From: Haberlea rhodopensis
Lineage: Eukaryota > Streptophyta > Magnoliopsida > Lamiales > Gesneriaceae
Reading direction: 5' to 3'
DNA: 64,000 bases
Assembly: GCA_907163345.1 (NCBI GenBank)
Contig: CAJQUN010000036.1
Location: forward strand, 2,480,001-2,544,000
Program-made: the position numbers and the translations under genes
Part shown: positions 11,701 to 21,611 of the stretch, piece after piece
Position numbering within the stretch: position 1 is the stretch's first letter
How the letters are laid out: every line of letters starts with the position of its first letter
The notes under the pieces: generated by a model
Database searches by the model: none
Told to the model about the DNA's origin: nothing
What the model saw: only the letters and a program-made list of their open reading frames with translations

Positions 11701-13228
11701 TAATGTACCAAGAGTGCACCCATTCTAGTGAAATCAATGTTCCATCAATAGCAATATCTTAAACAAGAAACGTAGTATTTTATGTAATGCACACATTCTA
11801 CAGCGTCTTTCTAACACCCACTTTTACAATTGAATCATGCATTTTGAGCTCTTCTATAACACTCTGTCGCAGTTGGCAAATCCCAACTTTTGCATCATCA
11901 TCATCTGCACACTCCTCAGCCATTTCATACCTGAGGAACAAAGTTTAGAGTCAACACAAAAATCCAAGCATGTTTACCTTACAGATACATAAATAAGAAT
12001 AGAGCGTGATGAGATATGAAACCAAAGCTAAACTACAAGAAAACAGACCCTTAGAGGATAATGTTTGTATTTGAAAGAAAACTAAACTACAATACTTCGG
12101 GATTGAAACCACAAAAAATTGCATTTGATTTCAAGGGGAGAATACATAGCCAGACTAGATCAGAGAACGCCTTTCTTGCCACATCTGTGTCATAGAGTGG
12201 GGTGGTAGGTTGAAATCTACGAAATATAAATGGATCTCACATGGCTACTGTGTTTCGGCATTTGTTCTTTAAGAAAGAAAAAAAAGAAAAAAAGAAATGT
12301 GTATTTTCTTCTGTCAATTGCTTATGTACCACTTTTCGGAACTTTTCAGCATGAGCTTGGCAAATAGCATCAAAAATCACAATTGAGAAAAAAATTACCA
12401 ATAAAGGAAGAAAATGAGTACGGTAATATCACCAGCAACAGAATGAAATCAAGATCAAGAAATGATAGCAATGTGCGTATAAGCAGTTACAACCTTATGA
12501 GTTATGAAGGCTTAGCAGCCATTGTCGCAGCCATGCACGAGGGGTTAAGGATATGCGATATATTAGAGTTTATTTTCAATGTAAGCAAAGACCGTGGCAC
12601 TGGAGCAACCATTAAGATAAAATTCATCCATTGCCTATAGAAACAGTTTCAAATTCAGAATCATAACCACTGAAAGGAACAGAAATTCAGAAAAAGAAAT
12701 GTACAGACCAAAATTTTCCCACTGAATTTCGTCCACTAGTAAACCAGCCACCCAAAACATCATTATAAATGCAAAACTCCATCATTACCACTACAGCCCG
12801 CAATTCAAGAAAGGAAACAATACAATCGCAGCAAAACAAACTAACGAAAAGAAGAAACGAGAGAATCAATCAAAGATATTAGCAATCACTAACACTTTCG
12901 AGAAGGCGCGGAGAAAATAAACGTCCTGCGCTATATAATGGCGAAAACTATCGAGCTTCAGGTTTCCGGCGGCCAAAGAAACCACAAAAGGAGTGTACAT
13001 AGCCTGGGTCCATACATTCGTAAACTTGATCCAGAATTTTCTGCCCAAGCCCTCATCAATCGGCGGCGGTAACACCGTCGCCGAAGATGCCATTGAGATA
13101 TTGCTTAAACACCTGGTGGTTGACTTTGATTGGGAAAGAGGAAAATAAATGGAGGATGAAGGATTTGAGAAGAAACAGTTGCGAATTAGCGACGGGGTTT
13201 TAGGAAAATGCGAGAGTTTTTGCATCAA
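2347..13228 (-). CDS. TH2: TENA/HAD bifunctional protein, thiamin monophosphate phosphatase (TH2-like); six exons
   Basis: The spliced CDS joins 13228-12894, 11930-11822, 11102-10812, 10689-10266, 10160-9894 and 2759-2347. This is 1839 nt, 612 residues, close to the roughly 617 of Arabidopsis TH2 (At5g32470). All five introns are GT-AG and the phases agree. Residues about 56-270 are a TENA/THI-4 helical domain (YIAQDV near 98, FEKTK, TLGAVTPCM). Residues about 305-612 are a HAD phosphatase domain, with the DFD nucleophile motif at 314-316 and the Mg-binding GDSVGD motif at 532-537. No frame break was found, so the gene looks functional. Known for the family: it dephosphorylates thiamin monophosphate to thiamin before pyrophosphorylation. 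The first 45 residues are basic and Ser-rich, like a mitochondrial or plastid transit peptide. A second Met at residue 46 (MASSAT) could start a cytosolic form. Intron 5 holds a 5.3-kb copia insertion. The family assignment is firm; the enzyme activity is inferred from homology. Confidence 0.93.
3053..3260 (+). repeat. left LTR of intronic copia element
   Basis: It is 208 bp, running from TGTTGAAGATTAG to CCTAAAACTACA. It is nearly identical to 8128-8337, differing by a few substitutions and short indels. This suggests an insertion that is not ancient. Confidence 0.92.
3261..3278 (+). other. primer binding site (initiator tRNA-Met type)
   Basis: TGGTATGAGAGCCAGGTT follows the LTR end immediately. 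It differs from the usual TGGTATCAGAGC of copia elements at one position. Confidence 0.85.
3540..4090 (+). pseudogene. copia gag fragment
   Basis: The frame at 3584-4039 encodes a copia-type gag with the pattern W..Q...F.V..W.CPDD and FLSGLNPSLDEVRGRILG. The upstream part includes a start region around 3460-3580 in another frame. A zinc knuckle is not evident, and the frame is lost just after 4039. Confidence 0.75.
4440..5790 (+). pseudogene. copia protease and integrase remnants
   Basis: The protease active site is visible as SWIVDSGASDHMAGN near 4497-4545. Integrase follows at about 5150-5420 in the order D-H-T, LRTDRARDYF, then DTPQQNGISERK. The first catalytic region and the DD35E spacing are disturbed by indels. 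The C-terminal integrase segment with GKLEPRATKCIFLGYSP lies at about 5620-5680. At least three frame changes occur. Confidence 0.8.
6062..7158 (+). pseudogene. copia reverse transcriptase, frameshifted
   Basis: The RT start is at about 6290 (TWQITDLPPGKKIVGCKWLF). The catalytic YVDDIVLTG box is at 6766-6795, followed by the usual FEMKDLGHLRYFLGMEV. Frame breaks occur near 6400, 6520 and 6700, so no continuous RT is encoded. Confidence 0.85.
7159..7422 (+). pseudogene. copia RNase H, 5' part
   Basis: It encodes the RNase H start, including VTWRSNKQSVVARSSAEAEF up to about 7400. The remainder is missing at the hAT-like junction and only resumes at about 7970 with TKHIEVDRH. Confidence 0.75.
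7423..7966. mobile_element. hAT-like transposon remnant inside copia RNase H
   Basis: This 544-bp stretch has imperfect inverted ends (AAGGCATGCGC at left; GCGCTATGCGCCTT at right). It interrupts the copia RNase H between its SSAEAEF and TKHIEVDRH motifs. Inside, 7580 to 7682 follows an acceptor-like TTTTGTTAG and encodes an acidic protein end (DENTDDEDDTN) with a stop, like the tail of a transposase. No clean 8-bp target duplication is present, and part of RNase H is lost. The hAT assignment rests on TIR style and is tentative. Confidence 0.45.
8115..8127 (+). other. polypurine tract of intronic copia
   Basis: TTTGAGGGGGAG lies directly before the right LTR, the position of the plus-strand primer. 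Confidence 0.8.
8128..8337 (+). repeat. right LTR of intronic copia element
   Basis: It is 210 bp and pairs with 3053-3260. It ends CCTAAAACTACA and is followed by the duplicated AAAAG. Confidence 0.92.
8343..9893 (-). other. remainder of TH2 intron 5
   Basis: This is AT-rich non-coding intron sequence between the copia insertion and the exon 5 donor. No ORF or repeat end is recognised. A homopolymer of about 17 A residues (T on the coding strand) lies at 9874-9889. Confidence 0.6.
9894..10160 (-). CDS. TH2: TH2 exon 5 (HAD cap and core)
   Basis: The acceptor TTGCAG|AGGAAA restores the frame as K-E-E-K-F-N-Y-E-G. The donor is TCTTCAG|GTGCTT, immediately followed by a T-rich tract of about 17 bases. 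It encodes the conserved GVLKGLN, ERMILQDGC and VHVLSYCWC segments of the HAD domain. The following intron is the one enlarged by the copia insertion. Confidence 0.92.
10266..10689 (-). CDS. TH2: TH2 exon 4 (end of TENA, HAD motif I)
   Basis: It runs from ASALQTEDLLEKL, the last TENA helices, into the HAD domain. Motif I, FSDFDLTCSVVDSSA, has the two catalytic Asp at residues 314 and 316. The acceptor is ATGCAG|GCATCA and the donor is ACAAAG|GTACAC. It ends in phase 1. A Pro/Asn-rich loop around residues 340-355 (NQPNKSENQ) is the least conserved part. Confidence 0.92.
10812..11102 (-). CDS. TH2: TH2 exon 3 (TENA core)
   Basis: It has 97 codons in phase 0/0. The acceptor is ATGCAG|GAGTGG and the donor is TTTCAG|GTCTGT. 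It encodes the centre of the TENA domain, including FLLATAAGK, PFEKTKLAAY, TLGAVTPCMSLYA and the conserved W-I-x-x-Y-S-S segment. The joins on both sides reproduce the family alignment without gaps. Confidence 0.92.
11822..11930 (-). CDS. TH2: TH2 exon 2 (109 bp)
   Basis: This small exon is bounded by CTCAG|GTATGAAATG at the acceptor and GTAAAA|GTGGGT at the donor. It encodes Y-E-M-A-E-E-C followed by an acidic D-D-D-D run and LKMHDSIVK, which matches the TENA helix joining exon 1 to exon 3 in plant TH2 proteins. It supplies one base of a split codon plus 36 codons, so the reading frame is kept. It is too short to appear as a stand-alone ORF. Confidence 0.88.
12894..13228 (-). CDS. TH2: TH2 exon 1 (putative transit peptide and TENA start)
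   Basis: It encodes residues 1-111 and two bases of codon 112. The start chosen is the first of two adjacent Met codons (MMQKLSHF). The Ser/Arg/Lys-rich leader is followed by a conserved TENA start (FWIKFTNVW, then YIAQDVYFL). The donor is AAAGT|GTTAGT, fixed by the phase that exon 2 needs; reading on instead ends in a stop at 12866. An alternative in-frame Met lies at residue 46. Confidence 0.9.
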
Positions 13229-13430
13229 AACTGAAACGTCCAGAAAGTTTTTTAATCTTCGATTCAGTTAAAGTTCTGTTTCGCGGTTACTAACGGTGAC
13301 GTCGGCGACGGCGGCAGTGGCGATGGACTGTGGAAAAGGAAAGTAGACCAGGACAGAAGTGATAGTGGACTGTAGAATAAATGGAAAATTTTGGCGGATC
13401 ATACTAATAAGCCAAAGTTTTGGCTCTCTT
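13229..13430 (-). promoter_or_regulatory. putative TH2 5' UTR and proximal promoter
   Basis: This stretch lies directly upstream of the start codon and is GC-richer than its surroundings. It contains an ACGT-core element, GTGACGTC, near 13297-13304, the type of site bound by plant bZIP factors. No clear TATA box was seen. The transcription start cannot be placed from sequence alone. Confidence 0.35.
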
Positions 13431-14440
13431 TATTGGGCTCGAATTATGGCCCATTTAGTTGGAGTCTTGTATCCGTTGGATTTGAGGATTTAACTTAGTG
13501 ATAACAAGTCGGTACCAATTGGTAAACAATAATTCAACCTAGTCCATCAAAAAAACATGAATTCACATGGGTCCAAATGTAGGTAGAAAAACAATAATAA
13601 CCCTTATATTTTATGAATTTGCAAACAACTCCAAAACCCTCATTTCCATCGAATGAACCTTCCCAAACATTATGGAATTAGTCAATTACAACCATATCAG
13701 ACACAGCATGCTTCCGCATAATTAATCAAAATATTAATTCTGAACATTACCTAATTTTGATCGGACTCTCGTCGAGTATTCCACCAATTTTTACGATTGC
13801 TCATCGCCACCAACCACACGATCGCAACCGATGGTTCTGCATTGGCTCCTTCAACGGCAGGCAACACAACCATGGTTTGTTTTCTACACCAGGTGTAAGG
13901 GGTTCTATCTAGATTTTTGATCAAGAATAAGAAGAAAGATAACACGCTTGGGCAAAAGGCTTTGTTTAATTCTCGAAATACTTATAACGTTTATTACTTC
14001 AGTATATCTCCTTTAGAGAGGAGACCAACTTGTTTAGTCTATCATATAAAAATGCTTGAATTGAAAATACATAAACTCGAAACTATTACAGAAGAAATTA
14101 TTACAACACTTGAATTTTTATTTATCAGAAAACTATGGATAACGGTCGATGTCCTCAGCTTCCTGGATGAGTGGTCTTATATTGACATGAATCCGGACTT
14201 CAAATATGGATTCCAAATCTTGAATGTTGAATGCGCCCATGAATGCACCTTTACTTTCACATGGTCTGACGCTTTGTCTGAGTGCGCCATAACTTTCTTG
14301 GGAGTGCTGGTACCTTTTGTCTTTTTGTACCAAACTTTTCTCTTGAGTGTGTCATTGTTGCATCTGGATGCGTTTACACAGTAAGTTATGCACTAACTTT
14401 AATGGTATACGCGTCTCCTTTGTCGGGAATCTTTATATTA
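13431..14440. other. intergenic sequence between TH2 and the pararetroviral fragment
   Basis: No gene is recognised. A 155-codon open frame at 13917-14384 has no familiar motif, low-complexity flanks and no sign of conservation, so it is not called as a gene. Confidence 0.4.
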
Positions 14441-14516
14441 TTAGTTTTTGTGGTCCCCGAGCCCTAGGAAAACGTGCCCTCTTGTCAGCAGGTCCTTTGT
14501 CTTTTCCTGCCTCTTG

Positions 14517-14522
14517 TATATA
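14517..14522 (-). promoter_or_regulatory. possible pararetroviral TATA box
   Basis: CTCTATATACAAG on the minus strand lies downstream of the second ORF, where a pregenomic promoter would sit. The placement is suggestive only. Confidence 0.25.
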
Positions 14523-14788
14523 GAGTCTGGGTCGGAACCCTTTCCCAAATTCTGGTTCTTTTTTCCTACGGACACGTCTGGCAGATCCGATCTTTTCATC
14601 GGCAAATATGTGTCATGTTGCAGAATTTCCAAAAAAGCTTCTTTACTTGCCGGAATCTTGTTTTTCCAAAGACTACTCCTTCTTGTATCGAAGAGTTCTT
14701 CGGCAAATCATGTTATTGTTCCAGTCATGGAATTCAACAAGGATGTTCCATTGCCTGAATTCTGAAAAAACTTGAATGAGTATTTGAC

Positions 14789-15773
14789 TTAGTCCATTTC
14801 AGTTAGACAAACCCAAAGCCACCATGCTCGTCTAGTTGAAACCTTATTTGTTGTGATGGTTCCAACTAACACTCGTGTATTTCCATCTGGTAACGTTGTC
14901 TTGATATTTTTGAAGGCGTTTTCGTCTGGGCGTCTAAGCTTGATGAAGTGAAAAGCCTCAATGAGGCCTTTCTTTGCAGGTTCATGAGCTGCACTAAAAA
15001 AACACAACTCCAAGATATCTCCTAGGGATAAATGTGGGTTATTCGCCCATGTCTCGTGAACTGCTTCTCTGATCCACTTTGATAATTCTGAGATTTCAGA
15101 TAAAGCTGGTAAAACAGTATAAATCGAAGCAAGAGCTCTAAAGTTATACCATTCCTGGACTTTGTTTGGATGGTTCCTGGTTTCATCCAAACCCTTGGAT
15201 ACTTTCTGGAGATATCAACAATTGTTTTTTCTGGGTTGATACCCCGTCTGGTTATTATTTTATCTCAAGTGCGCTGATATTCCTGCATAGGAGAAGAAAC
15301 TAAATCGTCGTTAGTTTGAACCCTCGAATTGCTTGTCATTGGTTTAAGGTTCAACTCTCCCTCTTTTACCCCAAAAGTGTTGGGCTGACTTGAAAGCGGT
15401 TTCACCTGGCCTTCAACATTCGCTACAACGTGTGCATTCTCAAGGAATGCATCATCTGCAGCATTCGTGACAAGGGTATGTGAATCCCTTGCCTCCGGGT
15501 TATATGAGCATCGTTCTTTAAACCCTTTTTTTTTTTGCACCGTTAAAGATGCGGCCTGGAAGATAGGCCCCTTCATGACCTCGAAAAAAAACGTTCTTGG
15601 GACTGAAAGCATGCTCATATATGACTAAAAACTGATTCCTGATCTACTTGCTGAAGTCGTCCTCTGACATTTGTATTGAGACAAAGAGCCTCAAAATCTC
15701 GATCAAGGATCTCCTGTTCCTCCATGAGATGCCTCAGCCTCTTGAGGGTATCGTCAGCAACGTGTCCCTCCAT
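14789..15773 (-). pseudogene. downstream ORF of the pararetrovirus, broken into three frames
   Basis: An ATG at 15773 overlaps the RNase H stop by 20 nt. It opens a 51-codon acidic segment (HLMEEQEILDRDFEAL). A stop/start ATGA overlap near 15618 leads to a second frame, 15618-15265. The third block, 15190-14789, begins in a different frame with NHPNKVQEWYNF and contains LPKW-like and LELCFF segments. I take these as one ORF of unknown function split by frameshifts. It resembles the second ORF reported for florendoviruses, but I cannot run the comparison. Confidence 0.5.
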
Positions 15774-16976
15774 CTCGTGTTAAGAAATCTGCAACAATAT
15801 TCTCATTAGATTCCACAATGACAATATCATAATCATAATATCGGCATTCAGCTTGTCATCTTAAAAGTCTAGCTGTTTGTGGTTTAGATTTAATTTTATT
15901 TTTAAGAAATACTCAACACTTGAATTGTCAATTTTAAGGATAAATTTCTTAGCGATTAAAAAAATGGCCATTTTATGAAAGCCTTTCTGTCTGCAATGAA
16001 CTCCTTCTCGTTGATATGTCATTGGATGGCTTCATTATCGGTAAACAGACCGCTACAATATCTGCATGATACTTTTCCGGTTGGTGTGGCCTTAATAGAA
16101 CTGATGCCCACCAATGATACCTATAACAGTGTGATGCGGTGGACGTGTACTAAGTGCTAAATTTATTTATCTCAATAACTAGCATCTGTAAATAATATCA
16201 GTTCATCCTCGTCATTTGGAATTACAAGCTTTGGAAGTTGCCTACAAACCTCTTTAAGTTGTTTAACAACTTCTTGTTGTTCTTCATTCCACTTGAACTC
16301 AACATTTCTTGAGTAATAGACTGAACACCTTCATGTGTTTTGCCAGATTGCTTATGAACATACCGGCAAAATTAACAACTCTAAGAAAACTCTAAAGCTG
16401 CTTCAAATCATTTAGATCATCGGATATCCTTGCACCTTCTCAACAATGTGATTCTGCAAGATTATTCCAAATTCGTCGATTTCAATCCCAAGAAACTCGA
16501 TCTGTCTCGTAGCAATTACTAACTTCCTTTCGTATAGCACTAATCCTTCCTTGTGACAAACATCTGAAAACATTTCCAACTGTTTAAGATGTTCCTTCAT
16601 GTTCTTTGAGGCGATGAGAGTGACTATTCATCTTTCTTTTATATATCTGGGGAGCATTTGCTAGAATAGGGAATTTTCGGTGAAATGCCTCCCTTAGTCT
16701 TTGGACAATTATCTTATGATCACAAAGGGTTGTGAAATAAGCCTTCTTGTTTCATTCTCCTGTGTGAACAGCTTGAATGTTTGTAGGAAATTGTTTCCTA
16801 GCAGCATATCAGCTCATGTATCATGGAAATAAATAGGTGAAATCTTGACTTTGTACCAAGGGATACCGCCTGCTCCGCGAATGATTATCTCCGCTTTCTG
16901 GACTCCTTCATTAAGAATAAGAATCATGTTGGAAAAGTCTCTTCCAGCAATGGCTGGTAATTTCTCACCAACTTCT
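15754..16976 (-). pseudogene. caulimovirid protease / RT / RNase H remnant
   Basis: Reading leftward, the protease part (ADMLLGNNFL) is at about 16800. The RT remnant at 16600-16412 has FLGIEIDEFG, and the polymerase core with YxDD is missing. The RNase H tail ends VADFLTRDGGTRC and stops at 15756-15754. Multiple stops lie between these blocks. The YxDD core and most of the fingers/palm appear lost by deletion around 16610-16640, so it is non-functional. Confidence 0.65.
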
Positions 16977-17422
16977 TGTAAGGAATCCAACTAGCATACA
17001 AAGCAGCGGAATAAAAAAATCAGATTCCCACCAGGACGTATACGAAGTTATCATATCGGGTGTCGAGAGTTATACCTTTGTAGCGTGTTTGATGCAGAAA
17101 ACGTCCACGAGTTCCATGAGTAGTCTAGCAAAACTTTACAGCTTTGCCTCTACTGTATCCACATGATCAAATCGATGAAGAGATGTTGAAACTATCAAGT
17201 TGCTAGACTTGATAATTCAACTAGGATGAAAATGGATGAGACCCCCGAAGAGAGGTGACGGCTGTGCCTTTTTTTCTTTGAATGGACTATAGGTTAAGCT
17301 TTTAGTTAATTCTAAAATTAACGTCTGACCCCCGTAACCTAATATGCATGATATATATATATAAACATGAGGCGGCTACCTAATGGTTTACGGAAAAACC
17401 CTATAGCCCATATCAGTTTCCC

Positions 17423-17457
<35 letters not shown>

Positions 17458-18443
17458 GCCCATTAATTTATGTTTAGGACTTCCTAAACAACTTTAATTC
17501 ATCGAATGAATTTAACTCCCTTTATTGATTTAATCTTTTATGCGACCCGTTATGATCTTGCAACGTTGGCAGTGACATAAAATCTAATTTTATGCCACAA
17601 GCAATGAGCGGTATTTAGCAACACATCAAGGCTACCCAAGTTACAAGAATGTCATTGACTCGACATTACCTATGGACTGTGATAATATTCACCATATAAC
17701 TTAATCAATTTGTCCTATGTGTTTAGATTAAACATGAGTCATGGAATACGTCATACTCGTATAGTTCAATCTTATATTTCTTGATCTTCAAGTAGACTAG
17801 AATAAACGAATAAGCTCGATATCACATATCGACTCATTCGAGCATGACCATGCATTTTACTCTCACTTGATCAAGGGCCCAAACACTTCTCCTATTATAT
17901 AGGAGGGACAAATCCTATCTTGATCACTCAACATCCCTCTACATAATTCGTAGTGTATCCAATTATTGTCTTTATAGTTTACACTATTACAGGTAACGTT
18001 TGACAATATCAAGATACACAACTTCTTATGTTTGGATCTCTGGTGATCTCAAGTCGTAAGGATTACATACACTATTATCACTATGAGAATTGCTTATGAC
18101 ATTCATATAACTATCCATGTAGCATTCTCATGGTGGGTCTGTCCAGTACATAGTTCTCTAACATGTACTCATGTGTTGATTCGATGTCTCATATCCATGA
18201 ACAAATTCATCAATCAATACATACTAGCCTCAATGCATTATCACTATCCTAATTCATGATAATACTTCACTAGGGACAATCTTAAGAATAATACAATTTT
18301 ATTCTAAGGACATTAATATATATTTAATCATATTATACAGATATTGGAATAATATATAATAATGAATTGCCATTAATAAAATCATATTACATTGTATGCC
18401 AAAATCAATCATCTAATGAGTTGTCTTAGGGCATATCCTAACA
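16977..18443 (-). repeat. 3' LTR of copia element A
   Basis: It is 1467 bp, TGTAAGGAATCC... to ...CATATCCTAACA on the plus strand. It matches the LTRs of B (43202-44674) and the solo LTR at 57253-58713 along its length, with more differences. It carries a (TA)n run near 17424-17453. Its left end interrupts the pararetroviral protease region. Confidence 0.9.
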
Positions 18444-20987
18444 AATCTCTCACTTGAACTAAGACCAATCAAACATGTACTTAATGCCTACAAATCTAGA
18501 ATGACGATCATGCTTCTGCTGTGACAGAGGTTTCGTCAGCGGGTTAGATACATTATCATCAGTTGGTACTTTGCATATTTTCACATCTCGTCTTTCAACG
18601 ATTTCGTGAATGAATGAAAACGCCGAAGTATGTGTTTGGATCGCTGGTGAGATCTGGGTTCCTTAGCCAATGCGATGGCTCCATTGTTGTCACAATAGAG
18701 TTCAATCGATCTAGAATACTAGGCATAACCCCAAGCTCAGAAATGAACTTCTTGATCCAAACGGCTTCATTTACTGCATATGAGGCAGTAATATACTCAA
18801 CTTCAGTTGTAGAATAAGCTACTGTCTCTTGCTTGGAACTCTTCCAGCTCACAGCACCGCCATTTAGGCAAAACACATATCCTGATGCGATTGGAAATCA
18901 TCCTTGTCGGTTTGGAAGCTTGCATCAGTGTAACCTATTACATTGAGTTCTTCATCACCTCCATAAATCAAGAATGTATCATTAGAGTACTTCAGGATAT
19001 TCTTGACAGCGATCCAGTGAGATTCACCGGGATCAACTTGATATCCGCTCGTCATGCTTAAAGCATACGAAACACCCGGACGAGTACATATCATGGCATA
19101 CATGATAGATCCAATAGCTGACGCATATGGAATCTTACTCATGCGTGTCTCTCATCTTGTGTTGAAGGACATTAATCCGTCGAGAGATGTATCCCATGTG
19201 TCATAGGCACGAATCCTTTCTTTGATTCTTGCATGCTAAACCGTTTTAGCACTTTATCTATGTATGTACTTTGACTTAGAGCAAGTATTTTTCTTGATAT
19301 ATCTCTATAGATCTTGATACCTAACACATAGGTGGCTTCACTCAAGTCTTTCATAGAAAAGCAATTCCCTAGCCAAATCTTTACAGACTGCAAGGCAGAG
19401 ATATCATTCCCAATAAGAAGTATGTCATCTACATACAATACTAAGAAGATAATTATGCTCCCACTGACCTTCTTGTAGACACAAGGTTCATCTACGTTCT
19501 TGATGAAACCAAAATCTTTCATCGCATCATCGAAACGAAGATTCCAACTCCGAGAAGCTTGCTTCAATCCATAAATAGATCGTTGTCGCTTGCATATCTT
19601 TCCAGCATCAGATCGAGAAAACCTTTGTGTTGTGTCATGTACACATCCTCAAGTAAGTTTTCATTAAGGAAATCAGTTTTGACATCCATCTTGGAGATTT
19701 CATAATCATGAAATACAGCTATTGCAAGTAAGATCCTAATGGATTTAACCATGGCAACTGGCAAAAAAGTTTCATCATAGTCAATACCATGAATTTGTTT
19801 GAAACCTTTAGCAACCAATCGTCCTTTAAAGGTTTGTACGTTACCATCCATGTCAATCTTTTTCTTGAATATCCATTTGCACCCTATGGGTCTTACCCCT
19901 TCAGGTGGGCCAACCAAAGTCCATACTTGGTTTACATACATGGATTCCATCTCAGATTTCATGGCCTCTAGCCATTTCTCATAATCAGGGCCCATTATAG
20001 CTTCTTGATAGGATGAAGGTTCATCATCATCAATGAGTAGTAAGTCACCTTGTTGCGTCACAAGAAATCCATATCTCTGTGGCTCCCGGTATACTCTTAC
20101 AGACCTACACTGACCTTGTGTCTCCTGAGCAGGCATTTCGACAACAACTTGTGATGACTGCTCTGTTTCCATCTCAATATCATATTCAATGTTTTGTTGT
20201 GGTTGTACTTCACTAAGTTCTATTTGTCTCCAACTGGTTCTTCTAAAAAAATTCTCTTTCAAGAAAGACACATGTCCGAGCAACAACCACTTTGTTCTCG
20301 GTGGGATAATAGAAATAATATCATTTTGTTTCCTTAGGATACTCCACAAATAAACACTTATCGGATTTGGGTCCAAGTTTATTGGAGGCGTGACGTCTCA
20401 CGTAAGCCTCACAACCTCAAATCTTCAGAAAAGACATACTATGACGTTTCCCAGTCCATATCTCATATGGTGTCTTTTCAACTGATTTAGATGGAACACG
20501 GTTCAGTATAAATATTGATGTTTCTAAAGCATGTCCCCAAAAGGAAATCGGAAGATCTGCATGACTCATCATAGATCGAACCATGTCCAACAAAGTTCGA
20601 TTCCTCTTTTTAGATACACCTTTCCATTATGGAGTATACGGGGGTGTGAGTTGTGGGACTATCCCTCACTCCTTTAGATAGTCATGAAACTCTTGGCTTA
20701 AGTATCCACCTCCTCAATCTGATCGGAGATTTTGATACTTTTGCCAAGCTGGTTTTTTACTTCATTCTTGAAATCATTGAACTTTTCAAAGGTTTCATAT
20801 TTATGTTTCGTGTACACATACACATATCTACTGAAGTCATCAGTAAATGTAACGAAGTATAGAAAATCACCTCTAGCTTGTGTGCTTATTGGGCCACATA
20901 CATCACTATGTATGAGACTCAATAAATCATTTGCCCTTTCAACATGTCCCTTGAAAGGGGCTTTAGTCATCTTGCCCATTAAACAAG
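18444..20987 (-). pseudogene. copia A RNase H, RT and integrase C-terminal part, decayed
   Basis: The blocks, read leftward, are integrase core at 20979-20698 (LIHSDVCGPIS, FTDDFSRYVYVY), integrase tail and RT start at 20376-19564 (WIFKKKIDMDGNVQ), RT with LYVDDILLIGND at 19567-19172, RT tail at 19142-18864, and RNase H at 18876-18595 (WKSSKQETVAYSTTE). Frame changes separate all of them. The purine tract AGTTCAAGTGAGAGATT lies next to the LTR at about 18444-18460. Confidence 0.85.
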
Positions 20988-21024
20988 TGTTGGGAAAACA
21001 TTTCTAAGTTTTGGTGATTACAAG

Positions 21025-21326
21025 ACATCTACCGGATGAACATCTACTGGACAGACATCTACCGGATGGACATCTATTGGACAGACATCTACCGGATCGA
21101 CATCTATCGGATGGACATCTACTGGACAGACATCTACCGGATAGACATCTACCGGAGAGACATCTACCGGATGGACATCTACTGGATGAACATCTACTGG
21201 ACAAACATCTACCGGATGAACATCTACTGGACAGATATCTACCGGATAAACATCTACCGGATGGACATCTACCGGATATAAACATATACCAGATACAGAC
21301 ATCTACTGAACAAAGACATCTATTGA
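21025..21326 (+). repeat. 15-bp minisatellite in left LTR of element C
   Basis: It is made of about 20 units of ACATCTACCGGATGG and its variant ACATCTACTGGACAG, often alternating as a 30-bp dimer. The 15-bp unit is a multiple of three without stops in most frames. This gives spurious open frames on both strands (repeated I-Y-R/W-M/T-D on one, S-G-R-C on the other). Confidence 0.93.
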
Positions 21327-21603
21327 GTACAGAAGAATGAACGATCATTTGAAAGAAGAAAACCAGCAGACGTCTAACTATCCAGTAAGTGCACAAAGCA
21401 ACAAGACAAAACAAAAAAATACAACCTATTCTGACAAAGGTACAACAGAGCGCCGCACCTTGCTATATCTCCGCCACCATTAGCGTCAGAATAAAAGAGC
21501 CCTTGCATAACAAAATTGGAAAAGAAGACAATCAGAATTTGGAATGAAGACAGGAAATTGATCTCTTCTAAATATAGAAAAGATGTCGTTAGACCACTGA
21601 GTC

Positions 21604-21611
21604 TATAAATA
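21604..21611 (+). promoter_or_regulatory. TATA box of element C left LTR
   Basis: TATAAATA lies in GAGTCTATAAATACATC and is conserved at 27749-27756 in the right LTR. It is the likely LTR promoter. Confidence 0.55.

Larger units (their letters stand above)
10690..12893 (-). other. TH2 introns 1 to 3
   Basis: Intron 1 is 12893-11931, intron 2 is 11821-11103 and intron 3 is 10811-10690. All have GT and AG ends. No inserted element was recognised. Short open frames here have no support as genes. Confidence 0.8.
14441..16976 (-). mobile_element. endogenous pararetrovirus fragment (caulimovirid, florendovirus-like), disrupted
   Basis: On the minus strand the order is aspartic protease, truncated reverse transcriptase, RNase H, then a separate downstream ORF. 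The RT tail pattern FLGIEIDEFG with LQNHIVEKVQ is typical of Caulimoviridae rather than of LTR elements. No LTRs flank it. A polyprotein followed by a second ORF downstream of RNase H is the florendovirus layout as I know it. Many stops and frameshifts are present, and part of RT is deleted near 16610. It ends abruptly at the LTR of copia element A. The family call is fair; the genus is an inference. Confidence 0.65.

Noticed and set aside
14264..14285. Possible as-1-type enhancer of the pararetrovirus (TGACG word)
   Set aside because: A single TGACG without the paired motif or spacing is too weak.
13917..14384. 155-codon ORF upstream of TH2
   Set aside because: There are no recognised motifs, Kozak context or splicing support; it is likely chance.
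21025..21326. Possible CRISPR-like array
   Set aside because: Units are contiguous 15-bp tandem copies without unique spacers, within a plant LTR.
21011..21414. Long open frames with repeated I-Y-R-M-D or S-G-R-C blocks on both strands
   Set aside because: They are produced by the 15-bp minisatellite in the LTR; the same happens at 27151-27480. No conserved protein is implied.
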